Positions 15,103 through 24,643 of a stretch of 36,211 bases of DNA are shown piece after piece. Source of the stretch: JACJXF01 sp964349045 (lineage in GTDB: Bacteria; Bacteroidota; Bacteroidia; Bacteroidales; GCA-2748055). Numbering within the stretch: position 1 is the first letter of the stretch; each line of letters opens with the position of its first letter. The stretch lies in contig CAYGFI010000032.1 in the NCBI GenBank assembly GCA_964349045.1, positions 1 to 36,211 of the forward strand, in the 5' to 3' direction. The translations under genes were made by a program, and so were the position numbers. The notes under the pieces were generated by a model. It did no database searches and was not told the DNA's origin. It saw only the letters and a program-made list of their open reading frames with translations.

Positions 15103-16841
15103 TCCGAATCCGAAAAATAAGTAATCCTAACCTGGAAACCGATTTGCGTCAGATTGAAAAAGTAAATGAAATCATAAGATCGCAATTCCCCGATATTTCA
15201 GAGAAGAAGATAAATGAAATCGGCGATCACATGACGGATCCGGTAAAATACAAGTATCAATCCATCCTGTTTGTTGCTCTTGATATAAATGAAGCGGTAA
15301 GGGGATTTGCACTTTTTTTATATATGTCAGATCTTCAGTTTTGTTACCTTGATTATATTGCCGTTTCACCTGACAAAGTCTCTTCAGGTGTTGGCAGCGC
15401 TCTGTATGAAAGGATCCGTGAGGAGGCAGAATCACTGGATGCATTAGGGCTCTTCTTTGAATGTCTTCCTGATGACCCGAAACTCTGCCGTGATTCGAAA
15501 TTACTACTGCAGAATCAGAAAAGGCTTGCATTTTATGAACAATTTGGAGCACGTCCAATAGCAAATACTCTTTATGAATCCACTGTTGTTCCTGAAGACG
15601 ATTGTCCTCCGTACCTCTTATTCGACGGCCTTGGAAAAAGAGATTCCATACCTGCATCCAAGGCCCGTGAAATTATTCAAGCTATCCTGGAACGTAAATA
15701 TGGTGATTACTGCCCGGTACACTATATCGAAAAGGTAGTTAAAAGCATTCAGGATGATCCGGTTGTGATACGCTCTCCCAAATATAAAAAAAACAAGGAT
15801 TTAAGTTTTTTTAAACCCCATTTGGATGAGAAAAACAATATATTTCTTATTATTAACGACAGGCATAATATACATCATGTAAAAGATCGCGGATATGTCG
15901 AATCCCCTGTAAGAATTGAAAATATTAAAAGGGAATTAGACAAAACCGGGATATTCGCATATGGTAAAGCGGAAATTTATCCTGAAAAATTTATTACAGA
16001 TATACATGATAAGAATTATGTGAGTTATTTCAAAAAAGTATGTAAAAACCTTCCAAAAGGAAAATCTGTTTACCCTTACGTTTTTCCGGTAAGAAATGCG
16101 GCAAGAGCGCCAAAAGATTTATCCGTTGGGGCAGGTTATTATTGCTTTGATACTTTTACTCCGCTCAATACAAACGCTTATCTGGCTGCCAGGTGGGGTG
16201 TAAATTGCACACTTACTGCGACAGATAAAATCATTGAAGGAAGCCGGGCTGCATATGTCCTGACACGCCCTCCCGGGCATCATGCCGAAAGATCGGTATT
16301 CGGGGGTTTTTGTTACTTTAACAATTGTGCAATTGCAGCTAATTATTTAAGCAGACAGGGAAAAGTTACCATCTTAGATATTGATTACCATCATGGAAAC
16401 GGGCAACAACAAATATTTTATCAGAGAAATGATGTTTTAACCATTTCAATTCACGGTCATCCATCTTTTGCATACCCATATTTTTCGGGATTCTCTGAAG
16501 AAAGGGGCGAAGGACCCGGCTATGGGTTTAATATCAATTTCCCCTTATCTGAAAAACTCATTTATGAACAATACTCCAAAATCCTGAATAAAGCTTTAAA
16601 ACTGGTTACTGATTACAAGCCTGCATACCTGATTATCGCACTTGGACTCGATACTGCCAAAGGAGACCCAACCGGAACCTGGCTATTTTCATTCGAAAAT
16701 TTTCATACAACAGGGAAATCCATCGGGAAGCTTCACCTTCCAACTCTTATTATTCAGGAAGGCGGATACAAAAACCAATCTCTTGGGTCCAATGCCAGGG
16801 CGTTTTTTACCGGGTTTCAAGAAGAACATCGAAATATTTAA
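15099..16841 (+). CDS. GNAT acetyltransferase fused to histone-deacetylase/acetylpolyamine amidohydrolase domain
   Basis: 580 residues with two enzyme halves. Residues about 1-175 form a GNAT fold: beta-4 CYLDYIAVSP, the acetyl-CoA loop KVSSGVGSALY (93-103) and the C-terminal RLAFYEQFGARP. Residues about 255-575 are a zinc deacetylase of the HDAC/acetylpolyamine-amidohydrolase superfamily with every key element intact: PPGHH (H394/H395), GGFCYFNN, zinc ligands D429 and H431 in DIDYHHGNG, D518 in LGLD and Y557 in EGGY. No signal peptide, so cytoplasmic. Known relatives remove acetyl groups from polyamines, lysines or small molecules. One polypeptide could thus add and remove acetyl groups, or deacetylate one substrate and acetylate another. 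It is coupled to the preceding lipoprotein gene by a 4-bp overlap. Confidence 0.85.
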   Translation: MIRIRKISNPNLETDLRQIEKVNEIIRSQFPDISEKKINEIGDHMTDPVKYKYQSILFVALDINEAVRGFALFLYMSDLQFCYLDYIAVSPDKVSSGVGSALYERIREEAESLDALGLFFECLPDDPKLCRDSKLLLQNQKRLAFYEQFGARPIANTLYESTVVPEDDCPPYLLFDGLGKRDSIPASKAREIIQAILERKYGDYCPVHYIEKVVKSIQDDPVVIRSPKYKKNKDLSFFKPHLDEKNNIFLIINDRHNIHHVKDRGYVESPVRIENIKRELDKTGIFAYGKAEIYPEKFITDIHDKNYVSYFKKVCKNLPKGKSVYPYVFPVRNAARAPKDLSVGAGYYCFDTFTPLNTNAYLAARWGVNCTLTATDKIIEGSRAAYVLTRPPGHHAERSVFGGFCYFNNCAIAANYLSRQGKVTILDIDYHHGNGQQQIFYQRNDVLTISIHGHPSFAYPYFSGFSEERGEGPGYGFNINFPLSEKLIYEQYSKILNKALKLVTDYKPAYLIIALGLDTAKGDPTGTWLFSFENFHTTGKSIGKLHLPTLIIQEGGYKNQSLGSNARAFFTGFQEEHRNI

Positions 16842-16961
16842 AATTCCTTGAGCTAAAGTAAAATTTTCACATTTTGTAACTGGATTTAATTTTCATGTTA
16901 TATAAAAGTTAATGCCTATCGGTTTTCATAAACAATTAAGAATCATGTGCCAGGTTATTAA

Positions 16962-17042
16962 ACCCCCATCCTGTCCTTCCCCCGATGGGTGAAGGAGTCA
17001 CCTGAAAGCATTTCCCCCATTGGGGGAAACGGGAAAAGGGGT
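16962..17042. repeat. Palindromic intergenic repeat in the 16842-17383 gap
   Basis: Contains TTTCCCCCA (17011-17019) and TGGGGGAAA (17021-17029), a perfect 9-bp stem, plus a CCCATC/GATGGG pair around 16965-16989. It is of the C/G-rich class seen at 1-17 and 1909-1940. It may end transcription from 15099 but lacks a T-run. The rest of the 542-bp gap holds a -7 box and an inverted motif pair, listed separately. Confidence 0.5.
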
Positions 17043-17180
17043 AAAAATGCAATTTAAGAGAAAAGAATTATATTGATTATCAATTTTATAAGTCCGGTAA
17101 GCTGATTTATAAAAAGGATTCCCGAAACTCATAAAAAAAAATTCAGTGAATTACATTACAATTCCATATTCTCAAATTAA

Positions 17181-17188
17181 TATCTTTG
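17181..17188 (+). promoter_or_regulatory. Putative -7 box (TATCTTTG) for GH97
   Basis: An exact TAnnTTTG match about 195 bp before the GH97 start. No clear -33 TTTG. If used, it gives a leader of roughly 190 nt containing the inverted motif pair at 17253-17332. Confidence 0.3.
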
Positions 17189-17252
17189 TTAAACCAAAAG
17201 ATTCAGAATTTATACAGTAAATTGAATCCTTCACTCAAAATTAAACTTAAGA

Positions 17253-17332
17253 AACCCATATGAATTCCATATACAACTTGTCCAGTATTACCGGGAAACA
17301 TAATTACAATAAAATCAGATTCATGTGGGTTC
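17253..17332. repeat. Inverted pair of AACCCACAT-type motifs before GH97
   Basis: AACCCATATGAAT (17253-17265) and ATTCATGTGGGTT (17319-17331) are inverted repeats at 12 of 13 positions. CTCCCGCCGGAGCGGGACA follows immediately, the same small GC palindrome class as at 9329-9345 but in the other orientation. An ACAACTTGTCC motif also occurs in both places. Confidence 0.4.
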
Positions 17333-17383
17333 TCCCGCCGGAGCGGGACAGGCTATCATTCCGTTAAAATAAATTTTACTATA

Positions 17384-19348
17384 ATGAAAAATTCAACCCG
17401 ATTGTTAACAGTTATGTTTTTACTTTTTTTCAGCTTATCCGCTTGTGATACAGGCAAGAAAAACTGGGAGTTAAAATCCCCTGATGGCGTAATTTCGGTA
17501 ACTATAAATTCCAAATCACGCGAAATAAAAAATCAGAATCAGCTAAGTTATCAGATAACGATGCTTAAAAACGAGGTCAAATATAAAACCCTCGACACAT
17601 CTCCTCTTGGAATTGTGAGAGAAGATGAGAATTTCACTAATAATCTTACATTTCTGAAAAGCAGCGTTCAGGAAAACGTAAAAGTCGAATATCAGTTGAT
17701 ATCGGGTAAGCAACGTCAGTGCCTGAATGTTTATAATGAGCTGGTACTTGAATTTCAAAATTCAAATCTGCAAACTGTAAATATAATTTTCAGGGCATTT
17801 AATGATGGGATTGCATTTTGTTATGAATTTCCCGGTGATCAGGATAAAAATGTCAGGATTATCAGAGAAAATTCAGGTTTCAATTTGCCCGGGGCAACCG
17901 CATGGATGCATGCATATGATACAGTAACCATGTATACCCCGGCCTATGAGACTTATTATGAAGGTCCGATGACCTCAGGTACTTCGGCTCCCCCGGGTAA
18001 AAACGGATGGGCTTTCCCTGCACTTTTTGAAACTTCAGAACATCAGTGGCTGTTGATTTCCGAATCAGGATTCGATGGTTCTTATATGGCATCGCACATG
18101 GATGTGTCAGTAAATCAAGGGCTCTATAATCTGAAGTTTCCTGAGAAAACGGAGGCCTTGGGATTTTATGAAGCCACCTCATTTGCAAAATTACCTCTCA
18201 GAACACCCTGGAGGGTTATCATCGCGGGAAATGAGCTATCTGTTATAATGGAATCCAATCTTATAACCGACCTGGCTCAGGAATGTAAACTGGAAGATAT
18301 TAGCTGGATCAAGCCCGGTCGCGCCGGCTGGAGCTGGTGGTATGACAATAATTCTCCGCAGGATTATAAACGTATGTTGCCCTTCATTGATTTTACCGCT
18401 GAAATGGGATGGGAGTATTTCCTGGTTGATGCCAACTGGAACATCATGAAAAACGGTACAATGGAACAACTGGCAGCCTATGCATCCAAAAAAGGTGTTG
18501 GATTGTTACTCTGGTATAATTCAGGAGGTAAACACAATGTTGTAACTGAACAGCCACGCGACCTGATGGATAACCGGGATGTGCGGCGCAAAGAGTTTCA
18601 AAGAATCCATGAAATGGGCATTAAGGGCGTTAAGGTTGATTTCTTTCAAAGCGACAAAGCAGAAATCATCAGGCAATATATTGAAATTCTTGAAGATGCT
18701 GCTGAATCTCAGATCCTGGTAAATTTTCATGGTTGTACCCTTCCCAGGGGATGGAGACGCACCTATCCTAACCTGGTTTCTACTGAGGCAATCAGAGGGG
18801 CTGAAAGTTATTTATTTGATTCCTCCTTTCCTGATAAAGCGCCGGCTCATCTGGCCATCGTTCCCTTTACAAGAGGAGTTGTTGGTCCCACAGACTATAC
18901 CCCGGGAGGTTTTTCAGATCGTAAATATCCACATATCACCTCATTTGGATTTGAAATAGCCCTACCGGTAATTCTTGAAAGTGGAATCACCCATTATGTG
19001 GATGCTCCCTCTGTCTATTCTAAAATGCCGGAATTTGTGATCGGGTTCCTGAAGGATGTACCTGTTTTATGGGATGAAATGATATTTTTGGATGGTTACC
19101 CCGGTAAATATGTAGTTCTGGCAAGAAGAAGCGGAGATAAATGGTTTCTGGCCGGGATCAATGGGCAGAATCACAATCAATTGGTGAGAATTGATTTTTC
19201 CCAAAAAATCAAAAATGGAACTCTGAAAATTATTACTGATGGAAATGATGACCGCACTCTTGTTGAAAAGGAATTAACTGTTAAAGATGGGATTTATGAA
19301 ATAAATCTGATGCCTTATGGGGGTTTTGCCGGGGTAGTTCATGATTGA
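17384..19348 (+). CDS. GH97 glycoside hydrolase, retaining type (lipoprotein)
   Basis: 654 residues with lipobox LSAC and Cys21, so probably envelope-anchored. Three-part GH97 layout: N-terminal beta-sandwich (about 28-290), TIM barrel (about 310-560, from SWIKPGRAGWSWWYD) and a C-terminal beta domain. Catalytic-region motifs are intact: GVKVDF with D419, and STEAIRGAE with E468 and E474. Retaining GH97 enzymes use an Asp in the KVDF position as nucleophile, whereas inverting SusB-type enzymes lack it, so this one is predicted retaining, most likely on alpha-galactosides. It converges on the GH94 gene with a gap of only 41 bp. Confidence 0.88.
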   Translation: MKNSTRLLTVMFLLFFSLSACDTGKKNWELKSPDGVISVTINSKSREIKNQNQLSYQITMLKNEVKYKTLDTSPLGIVREDENFTNNLTFLKSSVQENVKVEYQLISGKQRQCLNVYNELVLEFQNSNLQTVNIIFRAFNDGIAFCYEFPGDQDKNVRIIRENSGFNLPGATAWMHAYDTVTMYTPAYETYYEGPMTSGTSAPPGKNGWAFPALFETSEHQWLLISESGFDGSYMASHMDVSVNQGLYNLKFPEKTEALGFYEATSFAKLPLRTPWRVIIAGNELSVIMESNLITDLAQECKLEDISWIKPGRAGWSWWYDNNSPQDYKRMLPFIDFTAEMGWEYFLVDANWNIMKNGTMEQLAAYASKKGVGLLLWYNSGGKHNVVTEQPRDLMDNRDVRRKEFQRIHEMGIKGVKVDFFQSDKAEIIRQYIEILEDAAESQILVNFHGCTLPRGWRRTYPNLVSTEAIRGAESYLFDSSFPDKAPAHLAIVPFTRGVVGPTDYTPGGFSDRKYPHITSFGFEIALPVILESGITHYVDAPSVYSKMPEFVIGFLKDVPVLWDEMIFLDGYPGKYVVLARRSGDKWFLAGINGQNHNQLVRIDFSQKIKNGTLKIITDGNDDRTLVEKELTVKDGIYEINLMPYGGFAGVVHD

Positions 19349-19359
19349 TACGGAGGGAT

Positions 19360-19378
19360 CGATTTGATTAGTAAATCG
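19360..19378. terminator. Short hairpin between convergent GH97 and GH94 genes
   Basis: CGATTT (19360-19365) and AAATCG (19373-19378) form a 6-bp stem with a 7-nt loop, in the only gap between the two converging genes. There is no strong T-run in either direction, so it is a weak bidirectional terminator candidate. Confidence 0.3.
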
Positions 19379-19389
19379 GCGGATAAAAA

Positions 19390-21786
19390 TTATCCCATTA
19401 CAACTTCAATTTTCATTGATTTATGAATTTTGTTGTATGGGATTTGATTTCCCTGCATGATTTCATCATTTAACTTCAAATATTTTACACCTTTTTCAAC
19501 ACTTTTTTCATTTATTACGGTTACCTGGAGGTCAAGACCTCTGAATTTTCTTGTAAATGAAAAGTGTTTCCATTCTTTTGGTACACAGGGATCTAAAGTC
19601 AATTCTTCATATCCCGGTTGAAAGCCCAGGATATATCGTGTAATTGCATAGTATGTCCAGGTGGCAGACCCGCTTAGCCAAGGGATCCTCGATGCGCCAA
19701 ATTTAGGGCTGTATTTTGTATGAGTAGACTGGCAGAGCACGTAGGGTTCAATTTCCCTTAATTCTGCTTTCTCGTTATATGCAGCCGGTAAACAGGCTCT
19801 GAGATATTGATATGCTCTTGATCCATTACCTGAAATGGCTTCGGCCATAACACCCCATCCCTGGGTATGAACAAATATTCCCCCGTTTTCTTTTAAACCG
19901 GGATTAAATAACTGGGCTCTGACTATGTTGTAATCGGAATTTGTATAGGGAGGATCGCAGAGCATCAGACCATAGGGTGTTGCAAGCCGTTCATTCACTT
20001 TATTGAGAATATTCCGGGCATGTTCACCGGATGCCAGACCACTGATAACCGCCCAAACCTGTGGATTAAGATAAATCTGTCCCTCCCCGGACTCTTTGGA
20101 TCCAAATTTTAATCCATCGGCTCTGAATCCCCTCAAATACCATTCACCATCCCATGCGTCCTGCTCAATCCTCTGATCTAATTTATCCAGTTCAAATTGT
20201 GCCCAGGATGCTTCGGTTGTAATATTTACATGTTTAGCCGCGTCAATGTATTCTTTCAGCGCCAGGCGCAATTGCATGGTGACAAAAATACTCTCACCAT
20301 CATAACCGAATCTCAGGCAATCGTTCCAGTCGGCTTTCAAACCACAGGGAAATCCATGTTTCCCTGACAAACGCAGGCTAAATTCAATAGCTCTGCGCAA
20401 ATGACCCAGCACCGAATCTTCTCCTTTATCGGAATAGGGCAGATTTTTGTTCAGAAATTGTATATCCCCTGTTTCTTTGATATAGGCAGGAATTGCATTA
20501 AAAAGCCATAAACAATCGTCTGACCGGTATTCGGATTTATCGGGTAAGGGTTCATTTCCCGGTTTATGTGATAATGGAAGTATTACAGGCATGGCGCCTC
20601 CTTCAGAGGTTTGTCCCGTTATCATTAGTTCGAGTCGTTGTTTTACTTCTGCCGGAATGGCATGAACCACACCTAATAGATCCTGGACAGAATCACGATA
20701 TCCAAGTCCATCGCGGTCGATACCTGAATAAATAAGACTGGCTGCACGCGACCAGTTAAAAGTTACCAACGCATTGTAAACTCCCCATACATTAATGGTT
20801 GAGTTAAGCTCCTTATCGGGTGTTTGAGCTATTATACCACCAGTTTTATTGTGCCAGAATGATCTGACTTTATTCAGTTCACTGCTGATTTTATCAGAGC
20901 CTGAAAATTCCTCCCTGGCTGCAATTCCTTCAGCCCCGGCTTCTCCTATTCCAAGAATAACGGTAAATTCTTTTGTTTCACCTGCCTGTAATTCCAGGTC
21001 TCCGGAAAGTGATCCGCAAGGATTATCTCCGTAACCAAGTGACTGGCCTGGTTTCCCCCCTGATACCGTGATGGGATCGGCATACGTACAGTAAGGGCCA
21101 ATAAATGACTCCCTGTCGGTATCGTAACCGGTAACATGAAGTCCGGAAATTGCCTGAAAGGTATGACGACCCTGGTCTTTTTCTTTAAAATTATGGGGCA
21201 TGGGGGGAATATGAATATTCGTTCCATGGTCAATTATGCCGTCAATCACTTTCATGGTAGTAATGTATTGCACATACTGGATATTCAGCAAGTCATCGAT
21301 GGCATTCCAGCTTGAAGCATATTCAACATAGGTGTATGCTTTTAATGAGCGCGGTGTGTTTCCCCTGTTGGTAACTTTCACGTTCCATAATTCCAGCGCT
21401 CTTCCCAGGGGGACAAAATATGTGGTTTCCGTTTCAATATTATTGTAAATGGAATTAATAACGGTATATCCCAATCCGTGGCGGCAAACCGATTTGTACT
21501 GATCAAGAGGTTTACCCACCGGTTGCCATGATCCCGACCAGAAATCCCCGGTAGATTTATCATAAAAATATAAATACCGGCCAGGCTGATCCATCGGAAC
21601 CGAGTTGAACCGCATACGCATAAAACGGCCCATTCCGCCTGATTTATAAAATGAATACCCACCGGCATTATTAGTGATTAATGCACCGTACTGTGTATCG
21701 CCGAGGTAGTTACTCCACGATTTGGGAGTATCAGGACGGGTGATGACATATTCCTTATTGGGATCATCGAAGTAACCGAATTTCAT
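19390..21786 (-). CDS. GH94 disaccharide phosphorylase (cellobiose/chitobiose phosphorylase-like)
   Basis: 798 residues, the normal size for cellobiose and chitobiose phosphorylases. It starts with the typical MKFGYFDDPNKEYVITRPDT and shows WQPVGKPLDQYKSVCRHGLGYT, a GLGYRDSVQD region near 360-369, and the catalytic KADWNDCL motif (D489 aligns with the general acid of characterised enzymes). No signal peptide, so it acts in the cytoplasm, cleaving a beta-linked disaccharide with phosphate to give a sugar 1-phosphate and saving ATP. The acceptor sugar (glucose, GlcNAc or glucuronic/gluconic type) is not settled by the motifs. It is the last gene of the minus-strand cluster, 109 bp after GH116. 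Confidence 0.88.
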   Translation of the reverse strand: MKFGYFDDPNKEYVITRPDTPKSWSNYLGDTQYGALITNNAGGYSFYKSGGMGRFMRMRFNSVPMDQPGRYLYFYDKSTGDFWSGSWQPVGKPLDQYKSVCRHGLGYTVINSIYNNIETETTYFVPLGRALELWNVKVTNRGNTPRSLKAYTYVEYASSWNAIDDLLNIQYVQYITTMKVIDGIIDHGTNIHIPPMPHNFKEKDQGRHTFQAISGLHVTGYDTDRESFIGPYCTYADPITVSGGKPGQSLGYGDNPCGSLSGDLELQAGETKEFTVILGIGEAGAEGIAAREEFSGSDKISSELNKVRSFWHNKTGGIIAQTPDKELNSTINVWGVYNALVTFNWSRAASLIYSGIDRDGLGYRDSVQDLLGVVHAIPAEVKQRLELMITGQTSEGGAMPVILPLSHKPGNEPLPDKSEYRSDDCLWLFNAIPAYIKETGDIQFLNKNLPYSDKGEDSVLGHLRRAIEFSLRLSGKHGFPCGLKADWNDCLRFGYDGESIFVTMQLRLALKEYIDAAKHVNITTEASWAQFELDKLDQRIEQDAWDGEWYLRGFRADGLKFGSKESGEGQIYLNPQVWAVISGLASGEHARNILNKVNERLATPYGLMLCDPPYTNSDYNIVRAQLFNPGLKENGGIFVHTQGWGVMAEAISGNGSRAYQYLRACLPAAYNEKAELREIEPYVLCQSTHTKYSPKFGASRIPWLSGSATWTYYAITRYILGFQPGYEELTLDPCVPKEWKHFSFTRKFRGLDLQVTVINEKSVEKGVKYLKLNDEIMQGNQIPYNKIHKSMKIEVVMG

Positions 21787-21887
21787 AGATCTTTTTTAGG
21801 TAAAAGGTTATTCTTAAGCGACGTGAATTCAATAATAGAAAAACCTGGAAATTATAGTTTGTTAGTATAAATAAAAAAATTATCCGC

Positions 21888-21897
21888 AACCCGGGTT
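21888..21897 (-). terminator. Palindrome plus T-run after GH116
   Basis: AACCCGGGTT is a 10-bp palindrome at the GH116 stop, followed on the minus strand by a run of seven Ts about 10 nt on. As a hairpin it is short, so this is only a possible attenuator before GH94. Confidence 0.2.
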
Positions 21898-24514
21898 ATT
21901 TAATCAACAGGCTACTGTAATCATCCAGACAGGTTAAAGAACCTAAGTCAAACACCCATTTCTCATCCTGAAGGCTTCTGCTGGTTTTAACTTTCTTATT
22001 ATTGATATATAACTCAGGCGCTTTACCGGATATTTGATTTAAAGGTAAAGAAAGGGATTTAATTTTCAGAGTCCCGGATAAAACTTCTATACTTATTTCT
22101 CCGTTTTGTTTCCGGTACCTGGCGGTACCCTCCCCAAAAGAGAAAAATATTCTAAAATTTTCTTTTTCAATTTTTGGATTAAAGGTATAAATCCCATTTT
22201 TGATCCCCAGTCCCAGGTAGCCATTAATGATGGACCAGGCAGATAAAGGCCTGTAATAATGTCCGCCGAATTCCTGGTGATCCCAATATAAACCTGCTTT
22301 TCTGTAGCGTTCATCAACCGTTTTAATAATTTTCAGGGCTTCATTGGTTTTGCCTTCATAGAGCAGGAGTCCGGCAAAACCGAGTTCCACCCCCGACCAG
22401 CAGGTATTGGCCTGATCAACCCAAAGGTCGGATTCATGAATGGGATACAATTCCGGGAATTGGGGCCAGGAACAGTTTCTTAATCCGAAATTTTCTATAA
22501 AGGAATGTTTCATAATAGTTTCCAGGCTTTTGGAAACATTATCTTTTGGAAACAGATACCCCATTCCTATCTGATGAGCCACCCATTGCCCGATAAGCTG
22601 GTCGGTAAGTATTCCGTTATCGATACCTTTACTCCCGTTATAATCGTTGGAAAGGTTATAATAGTTTCCATTCCAGAGTTTTTGTTCCATAAGGGCAGAA
22701 CCTTTTTCAATAATTCTGCCTGCCAGTTCAAATGTTTTCTGATCCTTCATGATTTCGGCAGCCTCTCTTGTCATTACCATAGCAGCCATCCATTGCGATT
22801 GAATATAGGGTGCAAGACCATACATGGGGAAATTGTCATAGCTGCACATTATCCCATCCATATCCGGCATGAGGTCATGATCTTTGTCCCGTGCGGTCAG
22901 GATATAATCAATTCCTTTACCAATTGAAGGCCACATTTCTTCCAGGTATTCCTGATCTCCTGTCCAGAAGAAATCACGCAGAACCAACTGAATATAATTT
23001 GGAACCAGATCGATACGGTGGTAAACGCCTGAGGCGCTATTGAGTGATTGTTCGAGATCGGAACCAAGGCCATGATTGATCTCCCCCTTTACGGTCTGAA
23101 GGCTTTTATGAATTCGCATAAGGCTTTTCTGTAATTCCGGAAAAAGAGCAATCGTTGTGGCTGAGCCATAAAGGGAAACATCGATAGTCCCATTAGGCCC
23201 CCAGGGTTGTGCCGGGGTAAGACCTTCCCTGATGGCAAATTTTCCGTTTTTTGTAAGGGTTGAACTGGTAATCAATGTATTCAATTGAGAGTTAATCTGG
23301 TTAAGAGCCACCGGATCAAGATCGGAATTATAGAAATTATCAAGGAAGAATTTAGTGTCTTTGAAAAGACTTGTTTTATTGTCCGACAAATAACGGGCAA
23401 CTTCCAGGTCTGATTTAAAGAACCGGTTGTAGAAATGTCCCTGAATTTTGGATAACTGGTAACGGGTAGAATAATCTTTTAATTCATGGGAAATATTTTC
23501 GTTTGATGCTCCATAAAGATTAGGGAAATTCCAGGCCATGATCATTTCCACATTCAAGGAATCTCCATGACTTAGTTCTGCATTAAATCCCAGTGAACTG
23601 AAGCATCTCTGATCCTTATTACCGGAATTATTAGCTACTTTTTTTCCGTTTTCAATGATGTTCCTGTTTTCGGTATCATCGATATTCTCATATTTATCAT
23701 TCACCAGTAATTTCTCATAATAAGGATGTTTATGCTCCCATCCCAGATAAAAAGTACAGTTAGGTGAAGAGGAAAATAATCCCATTTCGCCCCATGAACC
23801 CGAAGTTGAGTCTATACCTCCACAACTCATTGAAAACCCGTGAAAGCCCGGATCGTCAATTAAAGCAGATTGAAAATATTTATCTGTCTGATCATACCCT
23901 GTAAGGTTTCTAAGGGTTCCAACGAGAAATATTTTTACAGGTTTTGGGGAATGTGAAATTATGGTAAAATCAAAAAAAATTCCCGGAAGTGATGAATTTT
24001 TAACATCATGAGGAATAAAAGGAGAGTAGGATTGCATTTTAATATTGAAAGGCATCTCACTATCGGTATAGTGCATAGTTACGAATGGGAAGGCGCCATT
24101 ATACTTAATATTTTCTATCGAGGAAAGCCATGGATAATAGTAGGTGATACTTTCGAGAGCCGCTTCTGAGAGACCATCATTAATCTGCAGAAGTTTCAAT
24201 TTTGGACCTTCCCCTTCCACCTGGTAACGGACAAGGAAAAAGAGATAGGAATCATTGTCGGAATTGCCGGGGAAAGATCTTACAACCAGGGGCTCTCCAG
24301 TGAAAACCGGCCAGTTATTCATTATGCTCCAGTTGTAAAACTGGCCATTTTTACGAAGCTCAACTGATCCGGCTCCGATCCCTCCTAATGCGATACCACT
24401 TCGGTTGCTAAAGTTTCGGGTATATGTTTCTGTTACTCCTGTGGAGAGTTGACTATGTAATCCTGAAATAAATATAAATGCAAGAATCCACAGGCTTAGC
24501 AGTTTTTTAATCAT
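21896..24514 (-). CDS. GH116 beta-glycosidase, exported
   Basis: 872 residues with a signal peptide (hydrophobic LLSLWILAFIFISG, end near residue 21). The family signature GIALGGIGAGSVELRKNG (40-57) starts the N-terminal beta-sandwich; the (alpha/alpha)6 domain follows. By alignment to the studied Thermoanaerobacterium enzyme, E430 (FAIREGLTPAQPWG) is the likely nucleophile and D560 (CSYDNFPMYG) the likely acid/base. Family members are beta-glucosidases, beta-xylosidases or N-acetylglucosaminidases. It probably trims oligosaccharides in the periplasm. The ATG lies 1 bp past the stop of a 37-codon membrane ORF, suggesting coupled translation. Confidence 0.85.
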   Translation of the reverse strand: MIKKLLSLWILAFIFISGLHSQLSTGVTETYTRNFSNRSGIALGGIGAGSVELRKNGQFYNWSIMNNWPVFTGEPLVVRSFPGNSDNDSYLFFLVRYQVEGEGPKLKLLQINDGLSEAALESITYYYPWLSSIENIKYNGAFPFVTMHYTDSEMPFNIKMQSYSPFIPHDVKNSSLPGIFFDFTIISHSPKPVKIFLVGTLRNLTGYDQTDKYFQSALIDDPGFHGFSMSCGGIDSTSGSWGEMGLFSSSPNCTFYLGWEHKHPYYEKLLVNDKYENIDDTENRNIIENGKKVANNSGNKDQRCFSSLGFNAELSHGDSLNVEMIMAWNFPNLYGASNENISHELKDYSTRYQLSKIQGHFYNRFFKSDLEVARYLSDNKTSLFKDTKFFLDNFYNSDLDPVALNQINSQLNTLITSSTLTKNGKFAIREGLTPAQPWGPNGTIDVSLYGSATTIALFPELQKSLMRIHKSLQTVKGEINHGLGSDLEQSLNSASGVYHRIDLVPNYIQLVLRDFFWTGDQEYLEEMWPSIGKGIDYILTARDKDHDLMPDMDGIMCSYDNFPMYGLAPYIQSQWMAAMVMTREAAEIMKDQKTFELAGRIIEKGSALMEQKLWNGNYYNLSNDYNGSKGIDNGILTDQLIGQWVAHQIGMGYLFPKDNVSKSLETIMKHSFIENFGLRNCSWPQFPELYPIHESDLWVDQANTCWSGVELGFAGLLLYEGKTNEALKIIKTVDERYRKAGLYWDHQEFGGHYYRPLSAWSIINGYLGLGIKNGIYTFNPKIEKENFRIFFSFGEGTARYRKQNGEISIEVLSGTLKIKSLSLPLNQISGKAPELYINNKKVKTSRSLQDEKWVFDLGSLTCLDDYSSLLIK

Positions 24515-24515
24515 G

Positions 24516-24629
24516 CTAAATAATTAAAAAAGTGAGCAGAAAAAGTAAAATGACTAGAACAGCTGAAAGTGTAACTTCCAGTATAATAATTTTAGAAGGA
24601 CGATTATTTGAAAGCTTTAAAAATTTCAT
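24516..24629 (-). CDS. Candidate 37-residue single-pass membrane peptide
   Basis: An ATG-started frame of 37 codons plus stop. The N-terminus is basic (MKFLKLSNNRPSK), followed by a continuous hydrophobic stretch to the C-terminus (VLVILLFLLTFLII), a single membrane segment. An exact -7 box (24644-24651) lies about 15 bp upstream of its ATG, and its stop is 1 bp before the GH116 ATG. Either a genuine small membrane protein or a leader peptide that couples translation to GH116. No homologue recognised; random occurrence cannot be excluded. Confidence 0.4.
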   Translation of the reverse strand: MKFLKLSNNRPSKIIILEVTLSAVLVILLFLLTFLII

Positions 24630-24643
24630 GAACCTCTTTTAAG

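Noticed and set aside
15172..15657. 161-codon minus-strand frame opposite the GNAT domain
   Set aside because: The GNAT reading on the plus strand is continuous with the deacetylase and has clear motifs; the antisense frame has none.
22505..22927. 140-codon plus-strand frame within GH116
   Set aside because: An antisense shadow of the GH116 coding region, with no signals of its own.
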